64,000 nt of DNA from Salvelinus alpinus (Eukaryota; Chordata; Actinopteri; Salmoniformes; Salmonidae), in assembly GCF_045679555.1 (NCBI RefSeq), contig NC_092091.1, positions 16,639,072 through 16,703,071 on the forward strand, written 5' to 3'. Within the stretch, counting starts at the first letter, position 1; the number at the start of each line of letters is the position of its first letter. Below the pieces are notes generated by a model, which was given only the letters and a program-made list of their open reading frames with translations, searched no databases and was not told the DNA's origin. The translations under genes and the position numbers were made by a program. Of the stretch, positions 13,601 to 64,000 are shown piece by piece.

Positions 13601-13855
13601 AGAAGGAGGTCTCTACTCTCTATAGACTAGGGGTCTCTACTCTCCAGAAGGAGGTCTCTACTCTCTATAGACTAGGGGTCTCTACTCTCCAGAAGGAGGT
13701 CTCTACTCTCTATACACTAGGGGTCTCTCCAGAAGGAGGTCTCTACTCTCTATTGACTAGGGGTCTCTCCAGAAGGAGGTCTCTACTCTCTATTGACTAG
13801 GGGTCTCTCCAGAAGGAGGTCTCTACTCTCTATTGACTAGGGGTCTCTCCAGAAG
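10607..13855 (+). repeat. 3.2-kb minisatellite (ctctactctctatagactagggg / agaaggaggtct)
   Basis: Two alternating modules, one with ctctatagactagggg and one with cagaaggaggtctct, are repeated with variable spacing. The first kilobase uses only the second module plus gaccaggagtct. The array is interrupted once by a SINE. Confidence 0.95.
11885..12368 (-). mobile_element. tRNA-derived SINE inserted in the minisatellite
   Basis: On the minus strand it starts with a tRNA-like head (GGTGGCGCAGTGGTCTAGGG, B-box-like GGGTTCGCGCCC) and ends in an A-rich tail. Array units continue on both sides. The same family occurs at 37478. Confidence 0.88.
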
Positions 13856-14699
13856 GTGCTCGGCTGACGGCTGGCGTAGAGGGAGGGGGTAGAGTGTGCT
13901 GCAGTAACCGTGGCGATAGCAGGCAGAAGTGACAGCTGCAGGTGTGGACAGACACAGGGCTGGAGAGAGGGAGCAACAGGCAGAACGAACGGCAACTGTT
14001 GGCCTAATGCCTGGGGATAAATAATAAACCAACTGTGAGATAAGCACTGTTCTTCAGCAGGGGGAGGAAAGGCTGCTAGAAAGGGGGGGAAATGCATGAC
14101 TTTTAAATCCCGGCACCCGCAGTTTGGCACAGAAGATTAGGCTCTGAAGTTTAATTAAGCAGATGTCGCCATTAATATTTCAACTTCTGATATTGGACTG
14201 CGTGGTGATGTCATATGCACAGGCATCAGTACATAAGCTGGAGAGCAAAATGTTTTCTCTGGTTGGATCAGTGTCTGCTCATCTGGAGGCACGCAGTCAG
14301 AGGAACCCATTCAGAGATCATCACGATGGACTCCTCCAAAGGGGGACCCCCCCGAGATGAGCCAAAGACTCATAGTAGTGTCATTGTGTCATACCACTTT
14401 GTTTTGAACGTACCCCCACAGTGACATTCATGAAATAGAGCATCATAAATACTCATACTTGCTCAAACATGGTTTCAGAATGCGACACAGTGATGTCTAG
14501 GGTTGGGCTTAAGGTTACAGCAAATGCCTGTCCTGTCTACTACACATCCCATATCAGCACCCTCTGCTGGTGTCACTGTGGGGGTCACAGTGACAGACAC
14601 CTTGCACTGTACAGAGCTACATGTTCAAACAGTACATGCCACCAAAATTCCATCAGCATGCAACATTCAAACTTATCATCATTTTTCTGCAGTGTCATC
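13856..14699. other. no recognisable feature
   Basis: Non-repetitive DNA with short open frames that lack gene-like features. Confidence 0.45.
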
Positions 14700-14915
14700 G
14701 GAATATTTCAGGCTCTGTGCAGGAATATTTGAGGCTCTGTGCAGGAATATTTGAGGCTCTGTGCAGGAATATTTGAGGCTCTTTGCAGGAATATTTGAGG
14801 CTCTGTGCAGGAATATTTGAGGCTCTGTGCAGGAATATTTGAGTCTCTGTGCAGGAATATTTGAGGCTCTGTGCAGGAATATTTGAGGCTCTGCAGGAAT
14901 ATTTGAGGCTCCGTA
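14700..14915 (+). repeat. 22-bp x ~10 tandem repeat
   Basis: The unit ggctctgtgcaggaatattt plus ga is repeated with few changes. Confidence 0.95.
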
Positions 14916-15017
14916 TCCCTGTTGCTACTCTAGACCCTTTGGGCGGCCTTCTTGAGCATTTTCCTGGGCTGTAATGCCAGGCATCCTGCTCTGTCAGCAG
15001 GGTAACCCTATCTATCG

Positions 15018-15214
<197 letters not shown>

Positions 15215-15382
15215 AGCAGCACAGCCACTAGCTCCAACACATGCTGCAGTATTTTAGTATCTGTAATTACCCACGTCTCAGCACCCCTCAGCTCTGGGAA
15301 GAGTGGATCCCTGCTTACTGTGGCAAACACTACAGTGAATTTACTACAAAGCTGGTAGACCTGCTCAACTCTAAGGAAGGCC

Positions 15383-15868
15383 TAGTCTTCTCCCCTATCC
15401 TCCAGCCAGACCACTCTGCTCAACTCTCACATAGACCTCGTCTTCTCCCCTATCCTCCAGACAGACCACTCTGCTCAACTCTCACATAGACCTCGTCTTC
15501 TCCCCTATCCTCCAGCCAGACCACTCTGCTCAACTCTCACATAGACCTCGTCTTCTCCCCTATCCTCCAGCCAGACCACTCTGCTCAACTCTCACATAGA
15601 CCTCGTCTTCTCCCCTATCCTCCAGCCAGACCACTCTGCTCAACTCTCACATAGACCTAGTCTTCTCCCCTATCCTCCAGCCAGACCACTCTGCTCAACT
15701 CTCACATAGACCTCGTCTTCTCCCCTATCCTCCAGCCAGACCACTCTGCTCAACTCTCACATAGACCTCGTCTTCTCCCCTATCCTCCAGCCAGACCACT
15801 CTGCTCAACTCTCACATAGACCTCGTCTTCTCCCCTATCCTCCAGACAGACCACTCTGCTCAACTCTC
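15383..15868 (+). repeat. 55-bp x ~9 minisatellite
   Basis: The unit contains tcttctcccctatcctccag and gaccactctgctcaactctc. Copies differ mainly at cctcg/cctag and ccag/caga. Confidence 0.95.
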
Positions 15869-17899
15869 AGATAGGGTTGAAACTATGCCTAGTTCTCACA
15901 CTATCTTCCAGACAAGACCAGCCTGTCTCTGTAGAATGCCCATCCCAGAGGGGGTTATCTTGTCTCTAGTCGCTGCCCATTGAACAGCATGGTGACTGGG
16001 GCAGACTGAGAGGACAGACAAGGTGAAGATGTTGATGAGGGGTGGATCATGGGTGGGCAGTTGGGTGCATACCGCCCTGTGCAGTCTGGCCTTGCAACTA
16101 CTACACAATTCATCTATCCAACCGTCTATCCGTCTGTCCATCCATCCATCCTCCATCTCCACTCCCCCTGTTGCCATGTACCCACGATGAAAGAGCTGCA
16201 CCAGGCAGTACCCTACCACCCCCTCCACAGCAGCAGGCTACTTGGCCCTAACATAAGCTGTCGTGTCTCCCTGAGGCCGGAGTGTGCCAGGCGACAGCTG
16301 CATGGATCAGACCCTGGGCCCCGTGCCCCGCCTGCCTATTAGCCGCCTGTTAGACCCCACTGGTCGGCCCTGGCTGGTCTCTGAGGGCCGGGGCCACACG
16401 GGGGCCACTCTGTTCTCCTCAATGGAAGCATTGTTCTGGGGGAGCGCTGGATAAGCCCCCATATCAGAGAGCTAGAAGAGTCGTGGAGCTTGATCAGATG
16501 AGCTTGTTGTGATGGTTGGGTGATTGTGGGTCCATAAACTACTCTCTCTTGACGGCCTAAATGGACTAACTGATTTGGCTCTGGGTGTGAGGTCAATATG
16601 ACATGAAATTGACCTTGCTGCAGACTCATGGGGAGAAAAATACTATCATTACCTGTCTTCCCAGGCAAGGTGCATAAAGAACTATTAAGCGACTCTTTTG
16701 GAGAGGAGAATGTGATGAATCGCATGCTGCTGGGCCAATATTCACATCTCCAAGTAGAAGTGCTCATCTAGGAGTTCTCTGCACCTTTTACTGTGGAGTT
16801 GTCCAGCGTGGGCGTAGATTACAATCCATGTAACTGGGGGTGATTTACTCTGTCACGCTGTGCATTGGCCAAAGAGCACGGTTCTGGTTGCTGCAGTGGC
16901 CAACCTGACACCCAGGCCACTGTGAGTTACTACAGGGGTGCCACTAAACCTGACCTCTGCACAGGGACCCACAATGGTCCTGACTCCCAAAAGCACAGGA
17001 CAAAAAGAAGTTCTGAGAAAGTTAACTGTAGTAATATTCTCTTTTCTTGTGGGTGGCATTCTTTCCCCCGTCTCATCACCCCACAGTGAACACCATGTTA
17101 GGAGAAATTAGTAGTATTTGCGTCAGCTAAGTTGCAGTAACGTAACTTCTTTCCCTCTGTGTCCCTTCCCAGAGATAAACGCCTGCGTGTTTCCTTGAAT
17201 GCCAGCAGAGGGAGCTCTTGTCTTGACTTCAGTCTCTACCAAGGACAACTATGGGTTGATAGGTTTAGCTCAAAGTGTCATTTTAGAAATTGACCGTTTT
17301 TGATTAGTGCCAAATGCTCCAAACCGTTATGGAGTCTAAACCCTATTCTCTATTGGAGGTCATGGATAAGACACTGAATATGAGACCATGAGATCCCTTA
17401 GGTCAGCAGAGTAGCAGCTTAGTGCTCGTCTCCTCTAATAGATGTTTTAAAGGAGATTAGTCTTAAAGTACCTCTAGTTGATGTCCCACTTGTACATCCC
17501 TTATCACTTAGCCTCACTGCAGCACTGTTTCCAAAGTGTTATCAAGACAAAAATACTAACATACGTTTTTTTAAAGATGTGCGTGTGTATGTGTGTGCGT
17601 GCATGCGTGAGTGAGTGAGTGTGTTCACTCAGTACTGCTCCATCCCTGCTTAGCGGTGCTCCTGTACCAGAGTGCCACAGTGCCAGAGTTGCCGGGCGGG
17701 AGCTGGCTTGGTAAACGTGTTTTTGTTGATGTTGGAGGGGAGTATCAGGCTCTGCTAGATGTCCCAGACAGTCCAACACCTCCTTCACTAAAAACTACCT
17801 GTTGGGGCTTTTATTCATCCACTGATTGGATTGACAAGGGCCTGTCTCCAGAAATCACTATAATCCTTCTAGATAAAACAAACCCCTCATCCAATTCTC
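15869..17899. other. 2 kb without a gene I can support
   Basis: It contains short open frames only. The 3' part of the frame starting near 17611 is an artefact of the next tract. Regulatory sequence is possible because cacna2d4 exon 1 lies 2 kb downstream, but no motif stands out. Confidence 0.4.
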
Positions 17900-19165
17900 C
17901 GCTTCGATCTCTCCCTCCTCCTCTCTACTCCCCTCCCTCCCTCCTCTACTCCCCTCCCTCCTCTACTCCCCTCCCTCCCTCCTCTCTACTCCCCTCCCTC
18001 CTCCTCTCTACTCCCCTCCCTCCTCCTCTCTACTCCCCTCCCTCCTCCTCTCTACTCCCCTCCCTCCTCCTCTCTACTCCCCTCCCTCCCTCCCTCCCTC
18101 CTCTCTACTCCCCTCCCTCCTCTCTACTCCCCTCCCTCCTCCTCTCTACTCCCCTCCCTCCTCCTCTCTACTCCTCTACCTCCCTCCTCTCTACTCCCCT
18201 CCCTCCTCCTCTCTACTCCCCTCCCTCCCTCCTCTCTACTCCCCTCCCTCCTCCTCTACTCCCCTCCCTCCTCCTCTCTACTCCCCTCCCCACTCTCTAC
18301 TCCCTTCCCTCCTCCTCTCTACTCCCTTCCCTCCTCCTCTCTACTCCCCTCCCTCCTCTCTACTCCCCTCCCTCCCTCCTCTCTACTCCCTTCCCTCCTC
18401 CTCTCTACTCCCCTCCCTCCTCCTCTCTACTCCCCTCCCTCCCTCCTCTCTACTCCCCTCCCTCCTCTCTACTCCCCTCCCTCCCTCCTCTCTACTCCCC
18501 TCCCTCCTCCTCTCTACTCCCCTCCCTCCCTCCTCTCTACTCCCCTCCTCCCTCCTCTCTACTCCCCTCCCTCCTCTACTCCCCTCCCTCCTCCTCTCTA
18601 CTCCCCTCCCTCCCTCCTCTCTACTCCCCTCCCTCCTCTCTACTCCCCTCCCTCCCTCCTCTCTACTCCCCTCCCTCCCTCCTCTCTACTCCCCTCCCTC
18701 CCTCCTCTCTACTCCCTTCCCTCCTCCTCTCTACTCCCCTCCCTCCTCCTCTCTACTCCCCTCCCTCCCTCCTCTCTACTCCCCTCCCTCCTCTCTACTC
18801 CCCTCCCTCCCTCCTCTCTACTCCCCTCCCTCCTCCTCTCTACTCCCCTCCCTCCTCTCTACTCCCCTCCTCCCTCCTCTCTACTCCCCTCCCTCCTCTA
18901 CTCCCCTCCCTCCTCCTCTCTACTCCCCTCCCTCCCTCCTCTCTACTCCCCTCCCTCCTCTCTACTCCCCTCCCTCCCTCCTCTCTACTCCCCTCCCTCC
19001 CTCCTCTCTACTCCCCTCCTCCCTCCTCTCTACTCCTCTCCCTCCTCTCTACTCCCCTCCCTCCTCCTCTCTAATCCCCTCCCTCCTCCTCTCTACTCCT
19101 CTACCTCCCTCATCTCTACTCCCCTACCTCCCTCTATCCACCCCTCCCTTCCTCTCTCTCTCCTA
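17900..19165 (+). repeat. 1.25-kb polypyrimidine minisatellite (ctctctactcccctccctc)n
   Basis: C and T on the + strand with scattered A (ctactccc); units of 15-23 bases. It generates a 487-codon Pro/Ser/Leu frame that I do not regard as a gene. Confidence 0.97.
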
Positions 19166-19984
19166 TCCCCTTGTCGGTTGGGGTAGGGAGTTTTAATCCA
19201 AGTAGATTATGCCCTAAATTGGGTGACTGTCAGAGAAGGCAGCGTCGGCAAATCAATGGCTGCTACATGCGTCCCTCCTGCCTCTATCTCTGGATATTTT
19301 TATCTGGCCGTTGATGTTGTCAGTGTGACGGCACGTCTGTCTGGTCTGGTCTCTGCGTAACCTTTTCATCTGTTCTGGGCTACCAGGGACCAGGAGGGGA
19401 TCCTTCACCGGCAGGACGCATAGGAACTACCGCACTCTAGATCCATGTGAATGACCACTGCATGGTGAACTTCTGATGAATACTTGTTAGAATGTCTTGG
19501 TCGTGGTTGATGGACAGGTCACAGTGATCTAAATACTGCCTCTTCATTGTGTCATATTGGAGTGTTTTATAGCTTCTGATCTTCCAACACCAGAAGGCAA
19601 CAGGAGCAGGTTGTGGTGCTTTAGGATTGTAAAGAGGAGAGGTTGACCTGTGGTTTTGAGAGGATGAGAAAATAAGGAGAGAAAGGGTTGGAGGATGACA
19701 GGATCCAGACACCGGATATTCACGCACACTGAGGAGAAGAGCAGTCGGCACACATTCAACACAGTCAAAAAGAACGTCAGAGTCTTCCACTTCCTTTAGC
19801 CGACATGAGGAAACTTAACCCTAACCCTGCAGACTCATTGGGATGTTCCTCAACACTTTCCTGAGGCTTGCTGATCCTGAAGTGTGTTGTTGTTGTTTTG
19901 TGCTGACTGAGATATTGGAGAGGAGCCATAGCCAGCGGAGCCGTACGGATGTCCTCCTCAGGCGACACAGTGGACCCGAGCAGG
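19166..19984 (+). promoter_or_regulatory. 5' region of cacna2d4 exon 1 (5' UTR/promoter not delimited)
   Basis: The stretch between the pyrimidine tract and the start codon must contain the transcription start or an upstream 5' UTR exon boundary. I see no TATA box or CpG island clear enough to mark. Confidence 0.3.
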
Positions 19985-61342
<41,358 letters not shown>

Positions 61343-62697
61343 GTAAGCTTCTGACTTTTACGTTCTCTGAAATATCGGGCTGCTTAACACCAATCCTGGA
61401 GGCGTTAATGCATCGTGTGGCTTCTACGTGTATTGAAGTGTCCATAACGGTAGTAGTATTCTCTGTGGTGCTACTGCTAAATGTTTGACACACTTTTGGC
61501 TTGTGGAGAGGGAAGCGCTCCATGTGTCTTGTGAAGGTCCCTAGAAGAGGAGGGTTACTGTTAAGTGTATGTGATGGTTGTCACATCATCATGAGCTTTA
61601 TCCTCATGGCCTTTTCTCATATCCTGTCACAAAAATGTAGGGGATGCTTACATCAGCTGGAATAAATTGTGGTGGGCAAGGTTAGATAAATAAATGCTTT
61701 ATTGTCATCAGCATGATTAACAGAATATCACATTATCGTTATTTCTTGAGCAAAACTTAAGAGCAAATGTGTAATGTTAACACAGAGACAGAAATAACGA
61801 TTAAAGGACTAATGAGATACTGATATATGTACATGTTTTTAGGTCAGTGCTGATCTCTTCGACAGTTCAAAATGGTTAAATGGAAATGGTTGCCAACTAG
61901 ATTCAGTTCGCAATGAATATGGCTGCTAGCCATGGCACTGACTCTCTTCAGCTGCTGTTATCATAATATCCTCTAAAGGTCAGTAGTTTGCTGTTGTATT
62001 GTATGGCTTTGAAAGCAGGCTTACTCTGTACAGATATGAACATTGATTTGACTTGGAATATTCATTTAGTAGAGAGAGGATTGAGTCACTGCACCTGAGC
62101 ACAGATCTGATACACAAGACTGCATCTGTCTAACACTGATTCCACAGAACATTGTGTACTATATTCTTGTACATTCATGTGTACTATAACTATTTGAGCG
62201 ACAACCACTACTGGGATTGTTAACCTGGGCTTTTGTAGCAAAACGTTAGGAGCAGTTACATTACATTAGACAGGGACTTGATCTATTGGCATTTTTTGCT
62301 TGAAACACAAAGAACTTTGATGGAAGGTCGGATCAAGGAATAAGCGTACAATTATAATGGATTTCAAAGACGATTTCTAGGAAAGTCTTTGAACCAAGGT
62401 GCAGAGGTACCAGAACGTCCACCACACAGTTGGAGAGCTGACTAAAGTACCAATCACGTAGCAACCACACGTCTTGAAGCAATGCAGCGTTCCAGTTTTC
62501 CATTTGACGATCAACTGTACGATCATGTCGGTATGCCTCGAACACCAGCAAAGTGCAGCAGGGATACGCTTTCTCAGCTCTATACATTCCCTAGTCTAGA
62601 ATGCCCTGGAGCACTGAGTAGTAAGACACACAGTTAGGGAATGCAGCCCCCCCTGAATCCTTGCAACAGGAATGTCAGCCAGTCAGAGAAACAAAGG
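61343..62697. other. cacna2d4 intron 25, including probable lrtm2 3' UTR (minus strand)
   Basis: Apart from the possible polyadenylation signal near 61700 I see no repeat or exon. Confidence 0.4.
61698..61703 (-). terminator. possible lrtm2 polyadenylation signal
   Basis: AATAAA on the minus strand lies about 1 kb after the lrtm2 stop. No other support is visible. Confidence 0.3.
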
Positions 62698-63215
62698 TCA
62701 AAAGCCTGTTATTCTGTATGTGTGGACTATGGGACTGGACTCTGGTTCTGGCTCAGCTGGGGATGTTGGGGAGGAAGGAAAGACGCCGTCCTCGACGTCT
62801 GTCTCCCCCCCTCCCTCCCCAGCCATCAATGGCTGCCATGTGTTCTTCAGCTCCCTCTGGTACTTGGCCATAAGAGAGGCGTAGATACAGCCGTAGGTGG
62901 CCGCCACCACCATCATCACACACACCACACCACACACACACGCCGCCACGATCTGAGTCCCCCAGGCCCTGCGCACGCTAATGGGCCGGTAGCGCTGGCG
63001 TACACAGTCTTCTTGGTTGGCCTGGGGCCCGTTCATGAGCCCGTTGATCCGACCGACACAGGGTGGGCGCCCCCCACGGGGCCCATCGTAGCCAGGGACC
63101 CTGGCCTGGTTCTCCAACTGCAGGCAGTAGTTGAACATCTCTATGGGGATGCTGCGGATGTCCCGCCCCCTCAGCTCCTTGGGTAGGTTGCATTTCACAG
63201 CATCCACCTGCCCGT
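62698..63215 (-). CDS. lrtm2: lrtm2 last coding exon (LRRCT end, TM, cytoplasmic tail)
   Basis: On the minus strand the acceptor reads gtttcag before ACGGGCAGG. The phase joins the C left by the previous exon, giving a junction similar to mammalian LRTM2 (YR.G..D...C.LPKELRG). A transmembrane helix is followed by [16 protein letters not shown], a near-identical match to the LRTM2 juxtamembrane tail. The stop codon is at 62698-62700. Confidence 0.92.
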
Positions 63216-64000
63216 CTGAAACACACATAGGGATCTAGTGGATCACTAGCACGATCAATAGATAATCAAGCTCATTTACAGATCAATAACAGACATGACA
63301 CAGTATCAGACTAGTACATGACATGGAACAAAGGCCAAACTGACTTGACTGTACATGAAACACTGTAAGCTTGAAGCAATACACAACATAATACTGACGT
63401 CTGTACAGCAGCCACTCCATCCAGTGCTTGAAGTCCCTCAGGTTGCAGTCACACTCCCAAGGGTTGCCTGCCAGTTGGAGGCTCAGCAGGCTGCCCAGGG
63501 GCTGGAAGGTGGCTCTGTCCAGGCTCCGCAGCTTGTTCCCAGTCAGAGACAGCCAGGCCAGGCCCTGGAGCCCGTCCAGCAGCCCATTGGGAAAAACTAC
63601 CAGGCCGTTCAGGGACAAGTCCAGCCCTTTCAGTATCCAAAGGCCCTGGAACAGCTCTCGGCTCAACCCCCAGCGACTACCGTTACACTGGGTAACCTCC
63701 GTCTGGTTACTGGGGTCTGTAGGGGTAAGTAGGGGGCAGTCACCCAGGTAGTTCCCTGAGAGGTTGAGCCATTGCAGGCCGCTGAGGCCGGAGAATGACC
63801 CTGGTTGCAGGCTGGAGAGGTGGTTGTCAGAGAGGTCCAGGAGCTCCAGAGCGCTGAGGTTGGACAGGTCCCCGTCGCCCAGGGAGGAGAGGTTGTTGTG
63901 GGGCAAGAGGAGGGTGCGGGTGTCCTGGGGCAGCAGAGGCAGGACGGTGGTTAGGGAGAGCAGAGCCAGGCCTGTACAGTCTGTGCCGTTGCTGTTGCAG
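62698..64000 (-). CDS. lrtm2: lrtm2: leucine-rich repeat transmembrane protein, 3' two coding exons (partial)
   Basis: This gene is nested antisense in a cacna2d4 intron, as LRTM2 is in mammals. The upstream exon (63399-64000) encodes the cysteine-containing N-terminal LRR cap ([11 protein letters not shown]), LRRs such as [14 protein letters not shown], several N-glycosylation sites and the LRRCT start NPWECDC...HWMEW. The last exon (62698-63215) completes the LRRCT ([14 protein letters not shown]), then one membrane helix (about [20 protein letters not shown]) and a cytoplasmic tail. The result is a single-pass type I surface protein of the FLRT/LRTM kind. The signal peptide and any earlier exon are outside the window. 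Confidence 0.92.
63399..64000 (-). CDS. lrtm2: lrtm2 LRR-encoding exon (upstream end outside window)
   Basis: The frame is open from the right edge to donor gtcagt (63393-63398, minus strand). It holds the LRRNT cap remainder, at least five LRR-like blocks and the start of the LRRCT. The apparent TTG start at 63906 is not a start, since the frame continues upstream with cap cysteines. Confidence 0.9.

Noticed and set aside
17611..19074. 487-codon Pro/Ser/Leu-rich frame
   Set aside because: Composition artefact of a pyrimidine tract.
62641..63186. + strand frame of 181 codons opposite lrtm2
   Set aside because: Shadow of the lrtm2 last exon. The lrtm2 reading has a transmembrane segment, matching splice phase and family similarity.

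Overview
The window is vertebrate nuclear DNA and looks salmonid. HpaI-type tRNA-derived SINEs (about 36580 and, reversed, 42178), which are known from salmonids, occur with several Tc1-like transposon families, AT-rich retroelement tails and many long minisatellites. Genes are split by GT-AG introns. There are no bacterial-type operons, CRISPR arrays, rRNA or tRNA genes that I can support.

The main gene, on the + strand, is cacna2d4, the alpha2delta-4 auxiliary subunit of voltage-gated calcium channels. I can place 25 consecutive exons from the signal-peptide exon (ending 20400) to 61342. All junctions are GT-AG and the reading phase is continuous throughout (2761 coding bases, 920 codons plus one base). 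The rest of the gene lies beyond the right edge. Inside the intron after exon 25, on the opposite strand, are the last two coding exons of lrtm2 (62698-64000, running off the edge). LRTM2 nested antisense in CACNA2D4 is the arrangement known in mammals, so gene identity and synteny support each other.

Layout: 1-19.9 kb is upstream DNA made of transposons and tandem repeats. It holds a Tc1 element carrying a nested IS630-type element with a three-exon transposase, a TTAA-flanked element, a 3.2-kb minisatellite split by a SINE, and a 1.25-kb polypyrimidine tract. 19.9-33.7 kb is exon 1 and the large intron 1, with two LINE copies, a solo LTR inside one of them, and an 18-bp x ~98 minisatellite. 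33.7-48.7 kb holds exons 2-15 (N-terminal region, VWA/MIDAS domain, start of the Cache region), with Tc1 elements, SINEs and a 48-bp x 24 minisatellite in introns. 48.7-61.3 kb holds exons 16-25, where almost every intron carries its own minisatellite. 61.3-64 kb is the host intron with lrtm2.

The most notable observations concern tandem repeats touching gene structure. First, exon 1 contains nine in-frame 33-bp repeats whose only sequence differences are synonymous in the cacna2d4 frame. Second, the exon 22 splice acceptor with the first 29 exon bases is tandemly repeated four times, so that only the last copy can give an open frame. Third, the exon 16 donor junction has seeded an array in intron 16. 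Fourth, there is an 18-nt microexon (exon 13) at the position where alpha2delta-3 also has a six-residue insert. I found no convincing new multi-gene system. All long open frames inside the minisatellites look like artefacts except the exon 1 repeat.
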